NCBI RefSeq assembly: GCF_001690275.1
Contig: NZ_LZGW01000039.1
Location: forward strand, 1-58,994
From: Gilliamella sp. WF3-4
Lineage (GTDB): Bacteria > Pseudomonadota > Gammaproteobacteria > Enterobacterales > Orbaceae
Reading direction: 5' to 3'
Length of the DNA stretch: 58,994 nt
The notes below the pieces were generated by a model. That model worked only from the letters and a program-made list of their open reading frames with translations, had not been told where the DNA came from and did no database searches. This document shows, piece after piece, positions 25,937 to 35,742 of the stretch. Each line of letters begins with the position of its first letter. Positions within the stretch are counted from its first letter, which is position 1. A program made the position numbers and the translations under genes.

Positions 25937-27383
25937 TCCAGATTTCGTCAATTCGAGCAATAACTTTAGGATCTTTTTTAATGATTTTGCCCCACTCTCG
26001 ATTTGTTTCACCAGACCATTTATTCGTGGCATCCAATCCCATTTTAGAGCCTAATCCAGAAACTGGTGAAGCAAAGTCTAAGTAATCGATCGGTGTATTA
26101 TCGATAAAAGTCGTATCACGCTGTGGATCCATGCGAGTAGAAATCGCCCACATCACATCTTTCCAGTCTCGGGCATTAATGTCATCATCACAGACAATCA
26201 CAAATTTAGTGTACATAAATTGTCGCAGATAAGACCACACTCCCATCATGATTCTTTTAGCATGGCCAGGATATTGTTTTTTAATTGTCACAATCGCAAT
26301 ACGATATGAACATCCTTCAGGCGGTAGATAAAAATCAACAATTTCAGGAAACTGTTTTTGTAAAATTGGAATAAAGACTTCATTTAACGCCAGTCCCATT
26401 ATCGCCGGCTCATCTGGTGGCCTGCCTGTATAAGTTGAATGATAAATGGCGTCTTTACGGTGAGTTAAATGCGTCACCGTAAAGACAGCAAATTGTTCTA
26501 CCTCATTATAATAACCCGTGTGATCGCCATAGGGTCCTTCTGATGCTAGCTCATTAGGATCAATATAACCTTCAAGAATTATCTCGGCACTGGCAGGAAC
26601 GTCTAAATCACTTGATAACGATTTGACGACCTCTGTTCGACTACCGCGCAATAATCCTGAAAAAGCATATTCGGGTAACGTGTCTGGCACTGGTGTCACT
26701 GCACCTAAAATAGTTGCGGGATCAGCACCAATAGCGACACTAACAGGAAATCTCTCGTTAGGATGCGCTTGTTGCCACTCAGCAAAATCAAGTGCTCCGC
26801 CACGATGTGAAAGCCAGCGCATAATTAGTTTATTTTTACCTAATAATTGCAAACGGTAAATTCCCACATTTTGCCGTTCTTTATAAGGACCTTTGGTAAT
26901 AGTTAATCCCCAAGACAGCAATGGTGCCACATCATCAGGCCAACAATGCATAATAGGTAAACGGGTCAAATCCACATCATCATCTTTAAAAACCATCTCT
27001 TGGCATGGCGCCGATGAACGACGTTTAACAGGCATATTTAGTACTTGTTTATATTTAGGCAAGACATTAAAAAATTGCCGTATCCCTTTTGGTGGATCGG
27101 GCTCACGCAAAAATGCCAATAGCTCACCAATTTCACGCAAAGCTGAAGTATCTTTGCGCCCCATTCCCATCGCAACACGTTTAGCTGTGCCAAACAAATT
27201 ACATAAAACAGGCATATCATAACCAATTGGGTTTTCGAATAATAAAGCTGGGCCTTCACTACGTAAAATGCGATCAGCAATTTCGGTCATTTCAAGATAA
27301 GGGTTAACAGGGAACGAAATCCGCTTTAACTCACCGTGTTGCTCAAGATAATCTAAAAAATCCCGAAAATTTGAAAAATTCAT
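25920..27383 (-). CDS. ubiD: 4-hydroxy-3-polyprenylbenzoate decarboxylase UbiD
   Basis: A 487-residue decarboxylase of ubiquinone synthesis that depends on the prenylated flavin made by UbiX. It shows the UbiD features [53 protein letters not shown] (catalytic Glu) and [24 protein letters not shown]. Full length against E. coli (497). Monocistronic as far as seen. Quinone synthesis fits the respiratory genes nearby. Confidence 0.96.
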   Translation of the reverse strand: MNFSNFRDFLDYLEQHGELKRISFPVNPYLEMTEIADRILRSEGPALLFENPIGYDMPVLCNLFGTAKRVAMGMGRKDTSALREIGELLAFLREPDPPKGIRQFFNVLPKYKQVLNMPVKRRSSAPCQEMVFKDDDVDLTRLPIMHCWPDDVAPLLSWGLTITKGPYKERQNVGIYRLQLLGKNKLIMRWLSHRGGALDFAEWQQAHPNERFPVSVAIGADPATILGAVTPVPDTLPEYAFSGLLRGSRTEVVKSLSSDLDVPASAEIILEGYIDPNELASEGPYGDHTGYYNEVEQFAVFTVTHLTHRKDAIYHSTYTGRPPDEPAIMGLALNEVFIPILQKQFPEIVDFYLPPEGCSYRIAIVTIKKQYPGHAKRIMMGVWSYLRQFMYTKFVIVCDDDINARDWKDVMWAISTRMDPQRDTTFIDNTPIDYLDFASPVSGLGSKMGLDATNKWSGETNREWGKIIKKDPKVIARIDEIWNELGL

Positions 27384-27498
27384 TTATTATGACTCTCTAT
27401 TACTAACTAACCTTGAGTTAACTAAACCCAGAATATTTTTAATCCTTAATACTCACTTATTTATCAGTCTAACTACATAACCTAACTATATAGCCTAA

Positions 27499-27909
27499 CT
27501 ACGGCAAAACCTTCCTATATATAGGCGTTTGTTTATCTTGATTACATTCAATAATTTTAGATGATAAAGCGTCAAATTGTTTTTCATCGATATCAATAAA
27601 TTGATTCTGATCAACTTGGTAAAGGAGATATTGTTCAAATTTATCATCAAATAAAAAAGAAGCGATCCAATCATTGCGATCATCGTGATTTTCATTAGCA
27701 AATATCTTAATAATAATATATTCGTGTTTTTCTGATTGATCATGTAATTTATAATCAATGATTTTTTTAGCGATTTTATCATCATCATCATTAAAAATAA
27801 CATGATCATTTTGATTAGGTTGACATTTTTTTATGTCTATATCTGCATGGCTAGTTGATACAAAAAAGTATAAAAAGGATAACACAATAGCATATAGATT
27901 CGATTTCAT
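27499..27909 (-). CDS. Secreted protein, unknown (136 aa)
   Basis: A signal peptide (MKSNLYAIVLSFLYFFVSTSHA) precedes a 114-residue mature part rich in Asp, Lys and Ile with a pair of Cys (C34, C122) that could form a disulfide. I recognise no family. It lies 10 bases after nudB, so it may be the tail of an aspS-nudB operon, where E. coli has yebC-ruvC. Confidence 0.65.
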   Translation of the reverse strand: MKSNLYAIVLSFLYFFVSTSHADIDIKKCQPNQNDHVIFNDDDDKIAKKIIDYKLHDQSEKHEYIIIKIFANENHDDRNDWIASFLFDDKFEQYLLYQVDQNQFIDIDEKQFDALSSKIIECNQDKQTPIYRKVLP

Positions 27910-27919
27910 TTCCTACCTC

Positions 27920-28372
27920 TTAATTCGATTCAATCAAACGATGAATGTTACCGATAGCTTCACTGTTATTGGGAGATAAAGTAAGATTGGCGGCATCATC
28001 AATCTTAAGCCATTGATAAGCTAAATGTTCGGTAAGTATTGGCGTTATCTCGTCAATAAGAGGAAGATAAAACCAATGTTCTTTATTTACCGTAACATCT
28101 GGCGCATATCGATGCCTGAATTGTGGAAAAATTTCAAATTCAACGATATGCTCTACATCAATTAATTCAAGATTTTGACCAAGAATATCAATACCTGTTT
28201 CTTCTAAAACTTCACGAATTGCTGTTTCTTGTGGCGATTCATGAGCCTCCATACTACCTGTTACTGATTGCCAAAAATGGGGATCATCTTGGCGTTGTAA
28301 CATAAGGCAACGTTTTGTTGTCTGGCAGAAAATGACTACCAGAACAGATTCAGGATTTTTAAATTTTTGCAT
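27920..28372 (-). CDS. nudB: Dihydroneopterin triphosphate diphosphatase
   Basis: A 150-residue Nudix hydrolase that removes pyrophosphate from dihydroneopterin triphosphate in folate synthesis. The Nudix box GSMEAHESPQETAIREVLEETGI fits GX5EX7REUXEEXGU. FEIFPQFRHRYAPDVTVNKEHWFYLPL matches NudB. An upstream TTG is in frame, but ATG at 28372 is preferred. aspS-nudB order is as in E. coli. Confidence 0.92.
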   Translation of the reverse strand: MQKFKNPESVLVVIFCQTTKRCLMLQRQDDPHFWQSVTGSMEAHESPQETAIREVLEETGIDILGQNLELIDVEHIVEFEIFPQFRHRYAPDVTVNKEHWFYLPLIDEITPILTEHLAYQWLKIDDAANLTLSPNNSEAIGNIHRLIESN

Positions 28373-28381
28373 CAAATATGA

Positions 28382-30139
28382 CTATTTTTTACTTACTTCA
28401 ATACCCAGTTCAGTCAAAGCTGCTGCATTTGCTGGGCTTGGCGCATCGGTAAGTAAACAAGTTGCCGCAGTTGTTTTAGGAAATGCTATCACATCGCGAA
28501 TATTATCCGTTCCGGCTAATAACATACTTAACCTATCTAAACCGAAGGCTAATCCTGCATGTGGTGGCGTACCGTATTTCAATGCATCAAGTAAAAACCC
28601 AAATTTCTCACGTTGATCATGTTCGTTAATACCTAAAATTGAAAAAACGGCCTGTTGCATTTCACTACGGTGAATACGGACAGATCCCCCTCCAACTTCA
28701 TAACCATTAATGACCATATCATAGGCATTAGCAACCGCATTCTCAGGATTTTTAATAAGATCTTCTGGCGAATAATCTTTTGGTGACGTAAATGGATGAT
28801 GCATCGCACTTAACCCTTCATCGGTTTCTTCAAACATCGGGAAATCAACCACCCAAAGTACAGCCCATTTATTTTCATCGGTTAACGCTAAATCTTTACC
28901 GACTTTCAAACGTAATGCCCCTAGTGCATCGCTCACCACTTTATAGCTATCAGCACCAAATAATAAAATATCACCATCTTTAGCACTGGCGCGATTAAGT
29001 AATGCTTCCATTTGCGATTCATTAAAGAATTTTGCCACAGGGCTTTGTACACCATCTAACCCCTTACTACGTTCATTAACCTTAATCCATGCCATACCTT
29101 TAGCACCATAAACCGAAATGAATTGTGTATACTCATCAAGTTGTTTACGAGTTAATTGCGCACCATTTGGTACACAAAGTAAAGCTACACGCCCTTTAGG
29201 ATCATTAGCTGGTGTTGAAAACACTTTAAAATCGACATCTTTAACCAAATCAGCCACATCAATAATTTCAAGGGGATTACGTAAATCGGGTTTATCACTA
29301 CCATAACGACGCATTGCTTCAGCAAAAGTCATAATAGGGAACTTTCCTAAATCCACATTTTTTACATGCAACCAAAGTTCACGGATCATCTGTTCCATAA
29401 CATCACGCACTTGTTCGGCTGTCATAAACGATGTTTCAACGTCAATTTGGGTAAATTCAGGTTGACGGTCAGCACGTAAGTCTTCATCACGAAAACATTT
29501 TACAATTTGATAATATCGATCAAATCCTGACATCATTAATAATTGCTTAAATAGTTGTGGTGATTGCGGTAGTGCGTAAAACTCACCTTTATGAATTCTG
29601 CTTGGCACCAAATAATCACGAGCGCCTTCAGGTGTTGCTTTAGTCAACATCGGTGTTTCGATATCTAAAAAGCCATGTTCATTCATAAATGAGCGAACAA
29701 AAGCGGTAATTTTTGCCCGAGTTTTAAAAATCGTTGCCATTTCAGGGCGACGCAAATCAATATAACGATATTTTAAACGTTGTTCTTCGCTGTTGTTTTG
29801 ATTGAAATCAAGCGGTAAAACATCACTACGGTTAAATATAGTCAACTCGGTGGCTAAAATTTCAACCTCACCTGTCGCCATATCTTTATTAATTTGCCCT
29901 TCTGGTCTTGCTCTTACCTTGCCTTTAATTTGGATACAAAATTCATTACGTAACTCGCCAGCTAATTGGTATGCTTGTTGATAATCAGGATCAAAAAAAA
30001 CTTGCACAATTCCTTCACGATCACGCATATCAATAAAAATCATTCCACCTAAATCACGGCGTTTATTGACCCATCCACATAATGTGACGTCTTGATTAAT
30101 ATAATTTGCGTTTAGTTGTCCGCAATAAATTGTTCTCAT
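28382..30139 (-). CDS. aspS: Aspartyl-tRNA synthetase
   Basis: A 585-residue class II synthetase. The start is set at MRTIYCGQL (30139), matching E. coli MRTEYCGQL; the frame is open 12 codons further. An N-terminal OB anticodon-binding domain ([26 protein letters not shown]), motif 2 ([19 protein letters not shown]), the bacterial GAD insertion and motif 3 ([13 protein letters not shown]) are all present. Confidence 0.97.
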   Translation of the reverse strand: MRTIYCGQLNANYINQDVTLCGWVNKRRDLGGMIFIDMRDREGIVQVFFDPDYQQAYQLAGELRNEFCIQIKGKVRARPEGQINKDMATGEVEILATELTIFNRSDVLPLDFNQNNSEEQRLKYRYIDLRRPEMATIFKTRAKITAFVRSFMNEHGFLDIETPMLTKATPEGARDYLVPSRIHKGEFYALPQSPQLFKQLLMMSGFDRYYQIVKCFRDEDLRADRQPEFTQIDVETSFMTAEQVRDVMEQMIRELWLHVKNVDLGKFPIMTFAEAMRRYGSDKPDLRNPLEIIDVADLVKDVDFKVFSTPANDPKGRVALLCVPNGAQLTRKQLDEYTQFISVYGAKGMAWIKVNERSKGLDGVQSPVAKFFNESQMEALLNRASAKDGDILLFGADSYKVVSDALGALRLKVGKDLALTDENKWAVLWVVDFPMFEETDEGLSAMHHPFTSPKDYSPEDLIKNPENAVANAYDMVINGYEVGGGSVRIHRSEMQQAVFSILGINEHDQREKFGFLLDALKYGTPPHAGLAFGLDRLSMLLAGTDNIRDVIAFPKTTAATCLLTDAPSPANAAALTELGIEVSKK

Positions 30140-30423
30140 TAAATATATCCTGTGTGCAATTGTCAAAAATAGCAATTATTATAGAGCAATTTATCAGGGG
30201 ATAAAGCCTATGTTTTAAAATAATCACTATTTAATTTATTTATACTCGGTTGATGATAATAATTTTACTTTATAGGTAATTTTACAAATTATTTTAAATT
30301 CAATAGGATAACAAAATTAAATTCCTTTTTTCTTGATGAAATCGGAAAATGATTCATTTAAAACTTGTCATATCAAATATTTATTACTAAGCTTTAGTAT
30401 GATTTAGATATTATTAACTTGAT

Positions 30424-30969
30424 ATGAAAGCTTTAATTTCAATTGACTACACTAATGACTTCATTGCTGACGATGGTGCGTTAACTACTGGTTCTGTGGG
30501 TCAACAAATTGAGCCCGAAATATTAAATATAACTGAATCATTTATTAAAAATAATCAGTTTGTCGTTTTTGCTATTGATGCCCATGAACCTTCAGATACA
30601 TATCATCCTGAAAATTCACTCTTCCCACCTCATAATATTGTCGGAACAGTTGGACAACAATTATTCGGCCATTTACAGCAAATCTATCAAAAACAGCGAA
30701 ATTCAACCAATATTTATTGGATCAATAAACGCCACTACTCAGCATTTTGTGGCACAGATCTCGATCTTCGCTTACGCGAAAGACATATAACTGAAATTCA
30801 TTTAATTGGTGTTTGTACTGATATTTGCATTTTACATACGGCTGTTGATGCTTATAACTTAGGTTATAAAATAGTTATTCACAAAAACGCAGTTGCAAGC
30901 TTTGATCCTATCGGCCATCAATGGGCTTTAAAGCATTTTCAAAATACCTTAGGGGCGACCCTAGTATAA
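30424..30969 (+). CDS. Nicotinamidase-like cysteine hydrolase (isochorismatase fold)
   Basis: 181 residues with the catalytic triad D8 (SIDYTNDF), K102 (NKRHYSAF) and C135 (GVCTDICI), and metal ligands around IDAHEP (D52, H54). This is the pattern of PncA-type enzymes that turn nicotinamide into nicotinate for NAD salvage. It is shorter than E. coli PncA (213) and nearer the Gram-positive type. It points the same way as the DUF3100 operon, 28 bases away. Confidence 0.8.
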   Translation: MKALISIDYTNDFIADDGALTTGSVGQQIEPEILNITESFIKNNQFVVFAIDAHEPSDTYHPENSLFPPHNIVGTVGQQLFGHLQQIYQKQRNSTNIYWINKRHYSAFCGTDLDLRLRERHITEIHLIGVCTDICILHTAVDAYNLGYKIVIHKNAVASFDPIGHQWALKHFQNTLGATLV

Positions 30970-30997
30970 AATAGATAAAAATAAAAAAGGAGCAGGA

Positions 30998-31792
30998 ATG
31001 GAAATTTTAAAAGACTACAAAGTGCATTTACTCGCAATGATAGTCGTTTTATTCTGTGAGTTTATTGGCAAACAATCTATTTGGATTATCACATTATATC
31101 CCATGTTATATGCCATGATTATTGGCGGTATAATCAGCCTACCAAAATTTAAAATATTAAATCTAAAAAATATGAATCATGCTAGCGCCATCATGATGGT
31201 AACGTTAATGCTACTTATCGCCAAATTGGGGCTTTCTGTGGGGCCAAAAATAGAAATGATTCTAGAAGATGCAAAATCGGCATTAATCTTTCAAGAGTTA
31301 GGTCATTTTGCTGGCACCATTTTACTTGGTTTACCACTAGCAATGATGCTAGGTATGAAACGCGAAGCAGTTGGAGCAACCTACTCTGTTGCCCGTGAAC
31401 CCAATATCGCAATTGTTGCCGATAAATACGGATTGGACTCTGCCGAAGGTCGAGGTGTTATGGCAATGTATATTTGTGGCACACTTTATGGTGCTATATG
31501 GATGAGTATACTAGCCAGTGTGATGGCAAAATTAGATATTCTCCACCCTTACGCCTTAGCCATGGGCGCAGGCGTTGGAAGTGGTAGTATGATGGCTGCG
31601 TCACTGGCACCAATAAGTGATCTTTATCCAGAAATAAGTGAAGATATTAAAGCCTATGCCACGACAGCGAACTTAATGTCTAGCATTGTTGGTATTTATA
31701 TTTATACATTATTTTCATTACCTTTTGCCTCTTTCTTGTATAACACTTTTAGCCGTTTACGTCGTAATTGTCATAAAGAAGGAGCACTATAA
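30998..31792 (+). CDS. DUF3100 membrane protein (probable transporter subunit)
   Basis: A 264-residue, seven- to eight-TM protein with the DUF3100 signature (LGLPLAMMLGMKREAVGATYSVAREPNIAIVADKYGLDSAEGRGVMAMYI). AAAAAGGAG lies before the ATG. Its stop overlaps the start of the next small membrane gene by one base, and a peptidase M20 gene follows. The layout suggests uptake of a substrate cleaved by the hydrolase. Substrate unknown. Confidence 0.8.
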   Translation: MEILKDYKVHLLAMIVVLFCEFIGKQSIWIITLYPMLYAMIIGGIISLPKFKILNLKNMNHASAIMMVTLMLLIAKLGLSVGPKIEMILEDAKSALIFQELGHFAGTILLGLPLAMMLGMKREAVGATYSVAREPNIAIVADKYGLDSAEGRGVMAMYICGTLYGAIWMSILASVMAKLDILHPYALAMGAGVGSGSMMAASLAPISDLYPEISEDIKAYATTANLMSSIVGIYIYTLFSLPFASFLYNTFSRLRRNCHKEGAL

Positions 31793-32241
31793 TGAAGTTT
31801 TTAGAAACAGTTTTTTTATTGATCTTAGTTGCCATTATTATGGCAGCCGGTAATACTGTTGGCTATAAAATTGACTTTATGCAGTCAATAGAAGCATTAT
31901 CAATTTTAGTTGCCATATCAATTGTTGGATATATTATTAGCAAGATTCCTTTATGCAACAAACTGCCTGTCATATTATGGGTATCAGTCGTTGCAGCAAC
32001 CGCTTCATCACCTATTTTCCCTTTTCATGAGCAGATTGTTTCAATTACTGACAAGGTTTCTTTATTGGCTGTTTGTACTCCGGTACTTGCTTATGCAGGG
32101 CTTGCTATTGGCAAAGATTTAGCATTATTTAAAAATATCTCGTGGCGAATCATTCCGGTTTCTTTAGCGGTGTTTTCAGGTACCTTTATTTTTGCAGCAA
32201 TCATTGCGCAAATCACCTTACATTGGGAAGGTGTTATCTAA
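31792..32241 (+). CDS. Small membrane protein coupled to DUF3100
   Basis: 149 residues with about five TM helices, including YAGLAIGKDLALFKNISWRIIPVSLAVF. This resembles half of a LysO/DUF340-like transporter. The start overlaps the DUF3100 stop (TAATG), so the two proteins are probably made in fixed ratio and work as one complex. This is inferred from context. Confidence 0.7.
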   Translation: MKFLETVFLLILVAIIMAAGNTVGYKIDFMQSIEALSILVAISIVGYIISKIPLCNKLPVILWVSVVAATASSPIFPFHEQIVSITDKVSLLAVCTPVLAYAGLAIGKDLALFKNISWRIIPVSLAVFSGTFIFAAIIAQITLHWEGVI

Positions 32242-32261
32242 TTTGGATTAGGATTTAATTT

Positions 32262-33581
32262 ATGACAAAAGAAGAACTTAAAAAGAAGGTTTGTATTGCT
32301 ATTGCAAATCGTAAGGCCGATATCAAGGCGGTCGCCGAATCAATTTGGGCAGAGCCTGAACTTGGTTACAAAGAACACAAGACGGCCAAAAAAGTTGAAG
32401 AAAGCTTTGAAAAACTGGGCGTACCATTTAAAAATAAATTAGCAATAACGGGGGTAAAAGGCCGCTTAAAAGGGGGCAAATGCAGTAAGTATAGCATTGC
32501 TGTTATAGGGGAGCTTGATGCCATTATTTGCGCTGATCATCCTGCTGCTGATGAAATATCTGGCGCGGCACACTGCTGTGGTCATAATGCTCAAATTGCC
32601 AATATGATGGCTGTGACTATGGGGCTAATAGATTCTGGCGCCATGCAATTTTTAGCGGGGGATGTAGTACCTTTTGCGGTTCCAGCTGAAGAATATGTTG
32701 AAATCACATATCGTAATCGCCTTATTGAGGAAGGTAAAATCAAATATATTGGCGGTAAACCAGAGTTAATCTCGCGCGGTGAATTTGATGATATCGATAT
32801 GGCACTACAAATACACTTAACTAGCGTACCCAATGACCGCCAAGATGGTTTTATTGAAATATCAACAACCAGTAATGGTTTTATCGGCAAACTGATTAAA
32901 TATAAAGGCGAAGCGTCGCACGCAGCAGCAGCGCCACATGCTGGAGTAAATGCCTTAAATGCCGCTATGATGGGAATGATGGGCGTACATGCCATACGCG
33001 AAACCTTTCAAGAAAAAGACTATATTCGATTTCACCCCATCATTACTCAAGGTGGCGACTTAGTCAATGTGGTACCAAGTGATGTAAGAATGGAAAGCTA
33101 TGTACGGGCAGGCAATGTTCCAGCTATGATCGACGCTAATGAACGAATTAATCGCGCCTTAAAAGCTGGTGCAATGGCTGTTGGTGCAACCTGTGAAATT
33201 AAAGATTTGCCTGGTTATCTACCATTAAATAATAATCCAACACTTAACGAGCTTTTAAAACATAATGCTGAAGCATTAATTGGTGAAGAAAATGTTTCTA
33301 TTGCCCCTCATATGACAGGAAGCACGGATACAGGCGATCTATCCCACATTATGCCAGTTAGCCACCCGTGGATTGGTTCAGTTAGAGGTGTGCTACATGG
33401 TAAAGATTACACCGTATTTGATGAAGAGATGGCTTATATTCGTCCTGCACAGATGATGGCTTGTACCATTATCGATTTACTTTATGATGATGCTAAACCA
33501 GCACAAAAACTAATATCAGAGTATAAACCATTAATGACTAAGGACGAATATTTAAAATTCTTATCTAGCTTTGATAAATAA
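32262..33581 (+). CDS. M20 family amidohydrolase
   Basis: A 439-residue metal-dependent hydrolase of the M20D (AbgB/HipO) type. GELDAI near residue 83, AAHCCGHNAQIANMM, PAEEYVEI, the dimerisation lobe with GEASHAAAAPHAGVNA, and APHMTGSTDTGDLSHIMP carry the metal ligands. Relatives split N-acyl amino acids, p-aminobenzoyl-glutamate or indole conjugates. It is the third gene of the DUF3100 operon, whose two membrane proteins may bring in its substrate. Confidence 0.85.
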   Translation: MTKEELKKKVCIAIANRKADIKAVAESIWAEPELGYKEHKTAKKVEESFEKLGVPFKNKLAITGVKGRLKGGKCSKYSIAVIGELDAIICADHPAADEISGAAHCCGHNAQIANMMAVTMGLIDSGAMQFLAGDVVPFAVPAEEYVEITYRNRLIEEGKIKYIGGKPELISRGEFDDIDMALQIHLTSVPNDRQDGFIEISTTSNGFIGKLIKYKGEASHAAAAPHAGVNALNAAMMGMMGVHAIRETFQEKDYIRFHPIITQGGDLVNVVPSDVRMESYVRAGNVPAMIDANERINRALKAGAMAVGATCEIKDLPGYLPLNNNPTLNELLKHNAEALIGEENVSIAPHMTGSTDTGDLSHIMPVSHPWIGSVRGVLHGKDYTVFDEEMAYIRPAQMMACTIIDLLYDDAKPAQKLISEYKPLMTKDEYLKFLSSFDK

Positions 33582-33592
33582 TCTTAATTACT

Positions 33593-33615
33593 CTTGGCAC
33601 TTTGTTGTGCCAAGT
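33593..33615 (+). terminator. Terminator after the M20 gene
   Basis: CTTGGCAC pairs with GTGCCAAG around a six-base loop, followed by TTTCT. It ends the DUF3100 operon ahead of the moeB promoter (TATAAT-like sequence just after). Confidence 0.8.
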
Positions 33616-33665
33616 TTCTGCTATAATTATAATATAGTTTTCAACACTAACAACACAAATACCAT

Positions 33666-34427
33666 ATGCAACAGCTTACCAATCAAGAGTTATTTCGTTA
33701 TGACCGGCAAATAACCCTACGAGGCTTTGATATTGATAAGCAACAAATCTTAAAAAATAGCTCAGCACTTATTATTGGTTTAGGCGGTTTAGGTTGTGCT
33801 GCTTCACTTTATTTAACGGCTGCTGGTGTTGGTAAATTAACCTTAGCTGATTTTGATACCGTATCAAAATCTAACTTAAATCGACAGATTTTATATACTG
33901 ACAAATCGATTAATCAATACAAAGTAGAAGTAGCTCAACAAACATTACACAAGCTCAATACAAATATTATTATTGATACAGTAAATCAAAAGCTCGATGA
34001 TAACCATTTAATTTCACTAATAAAACAACATGATATTGTCATTGACTGTACAGATAATTTAATTACCCGCCAGCAAATTAATCGTTGCTGTTTTCAAATA
34101 AAAAAACCTCTAGTTTCTGGCGCTGCGATCCGTATGGAAGGATTATTAAGCGTATTTACTTATCAGCCTAATGAACCTTGTTATCACTGTTTGAGCCGTT
34201 TATTTGGTAAAGATCAGTTAACTTGTATTGAAACTGGCGTCATGGCACCGCTGGTTGGCATGTTCGGCTCAATGCAAGCCTTAGAAGCGATAAAAGTACT
34301 AACCCAATATGGAAAACCATTAATTGGACGTGTATTAATGATTGATACCATGACTATGGAATTTAACCAAATTAAACTCACCAAACAACTAAATTGTCGT
34401 ATTTGTGGCAATGATAAAACCAACTAG
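33666..34427 (+). CDS. moeB: Molybdopterin-synthase adenylyltransferase MoeB
   Basis: A 253-residue ThiF/E1-like enzyme that adenylates the C-terminus of MoaD. Motifs are GLGGLGCAASLYLTAAGVG (nucleotide binding), the Arg finger in NLNRQILY, DCTDN, and two CxxC zinc pairs (CYHC, CRIC). VSGAAIRMEG and CLSRLFG closely match E. coli MoeB. It lies nine bases before dusC; the usual partner moeA is not here. Confidence 0.92.
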   Translation: MQQLTNQELFRYDRQITLRGFDIDKQQILKNSSALIIGLGGLGCAASLYLTAAGVGKLTLADFDTVSKSNLNRQILYTDKSINQYKVEVAQQTLHKLNTNIIIDTVNQKLDDNHLISLIKQHDIVIDCTDNLITRQQINRCCFQIKKPLVSGAAIRMEGLLSVFTYQPNEPCYHCLSRLFGKDQLTCIETGVMAPLVGMFGSMQALEAIKVLTQYGKPLIGRVLMIDTMTMEFNQIKLTKQLNCRICGNDKTN

Positions 34428-34436
34428 GTTTCCCCA

Positions 34437-35372
34437 ATGAAAATTAAACGAATAATTTTAGCCCCCATGGAAGGCGTACTTGATTATCAAGTAAGGCAAC
34501 TTTTAACCAATATCAACCAATTTGATTATTGTGTGACGGAATTTATCAGAGTGACACATCACAAATTATCTAATCGGACTTTTTACCGCCTATGCCCCGA
34601 ACTTTACAATAATGGTAAAACTAAATCAGGCACGCCAGTTCGCATCCAAATTCTTGGGCAATCACCAGAATGGATGGCTGAAAATGCCGTTAAAGCCATT
34701 GAGTTAGGCTCTTATGGAATAGATATCAATTTTGGTTGCCCCGCCAAAACGGTGGTTGGCAGTCACGGAGGCGCTTATTTATTACAATATCCCGAACAGA
34801 TATTTAATATTGTCAGCCAAGTCAGGCAAGCAATAGGGGCAACAAATCAATTATCAGTCAAAATTCGCTTAGGGTGGGATAATAAATCACATTGCAACGA
34901 AATCGCTAGCGCCATTGAACTTGCCGGTGCCAATGAAATTGCTATTCATGGCAGAACCAAAGAAGATGGTTATAAAGCCGAAAAAATAGATTGGCAAACA
35001 ATAGGCCAAATCAAGCAACAGCTAAATATTCCTGTTATTGCCAATGGTGAAATTTTCTCTATTGAGGATGCAAAAAATTGCATAAATCAAAGCCAAACTA
35101 ACGATATTATGCTAGGCCGTGGTATTTTAACGATTCCGAACTTAGCCAATATGATTAGAACTGAACAATCAGCATTCAGTTGGCAACAAGTGATGGAAAT
35201 ATTAATCCTTTATGCGACATCCTCCATTGATGACGTTAAACCACTTTATCATTCTGCACGCATCAAACAGTGGCTTACTTACTTAAAACAGCACTATGCT
35301 CAAGCAGCAGACGTCCTACAAAATATTAGAACACTCAAATCACAGCAAGAAATCTGTGATTTCTTAACGTAG
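34437..35372 (+). CDS. dusC: tRNA-dihydrouridine(16) synthase DusC
   Basis: A 311-residue flavin enzyme that reduces uridine 16 in tRNA. APMEGVLDYQVRQLLT, the catalytic Cys in NFGCPAKTVVGSHGGAYLL, VKIRLGW, IHGRTKEDGYKAEKIDW and PVIANGEI match DusC rather than DusA or DusB. It probably shares a transcript with moeB. Confidence 0.93.
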   Translation: MKIKRIILAPMEGVLDYQVRQLLTNINQFDYCVTEFIRVTHHKLSNRTFYRLCPELYNNGKTKSGTPVRIQILGQSPEWMAENAVKAIELGSYGIDINFGCPAKTVVGSHGGAYLLQYPEQIFNIVSQVRQAIGATNQLSVKIRLGWDNKSHCNEIASAIELAGANEIAIHGRTKEDGYKAEKIDWQTIGQIKQQLNIPVIANGEIFSIEDAKNCINQSQTNDIMLGRGILTIPNLANMIRTEQSAFSWQQVMEILILYATSSIDDVKPLYHSARIKQWLTYLKQHYAQAADVLQNIRTLKSQQEICDFLT

Positions 35373-35476
35373 AACCGCCCAAATAACTTCCTTAGATAAT
35401 AACAAAATAGCAATTGATGTTCATTTATTATAACGATGTAGGGGGATAGGGGAGTATAAAAATCGGTCAGAAAAGT

Positions 35477-35535
35477 CATTGATTTTATTGAAGTTTTTAA
35501 TAAGCCATTTCATCAGAAAACTTCAATAAATCAAT
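35477..35535. repeat. Long inverted repeat (about 20-base arms)
   Basis: CATTGATTTTATTGAAGTTTT at 35477-35497 is the near-exact reverse complement of bases 35516-35535. Related single arms occur near 38917 and 39300 next to the decayed duplication, so it may be a dispersed element. Confidence 0.55.
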
Positions 35536-35641
35536 GCTTTTTTGTGATTACAATTGATTGGGGGCAGTGGTTTCGGACGTATTAGCTTTGTTGAACAAAA
35601 TAAACTTCGAATTTAAACCACAACAAACGTACTCTCAATAA

Positions 35642-35667
35642 AGCGCCCCAACTACGCTAGGGCGCTA
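35642..35667. terminator. Bidirectional terminator
   Basis: AGCGCCC pairs with GGGCGCT around an 11-base loop, with TTCTTT on one side and TTTATT on the other. It serves the adhesin gene on the minus strand and could also stop dusC transcripts. Confidence 0.7.
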
Positions 35668-35742
35668 TTCTTTAATAAATTATCCTCTGTTTGCACCATC
35701 TCCCTCTCCACGACCTAAGGGGTAAGGGCTAAGAAATAAAAG

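Larger units (their letters stand above)
35373..35742. other. 370-base gap with long hairpin and terminator
   Basis: Between dusC and the adhesin gene (convergent) no gene is seen. A long inverted repeat (35477-35535) and a terminator (35642-35666) account for most structure. A short AGCTTTGTTGAACAAA run near 35586 recalls insertion sequence ends but has no partner. Confidence 0.5.

Noticed and set aside
27495-27809. Second frame (104 residues) over the secreted protein gene
   Set aside because: Met/Ile/Leu-rich out-of-frame reading of an AT-rich gene. The frame at 27499-27909 has a proper signal peptide.
35575-35640. AGCTTTGTTGAACAAA as an insertion sequence end
   Set aside because: No second terminal repeat, target duplication or transposase fragment is found near it.
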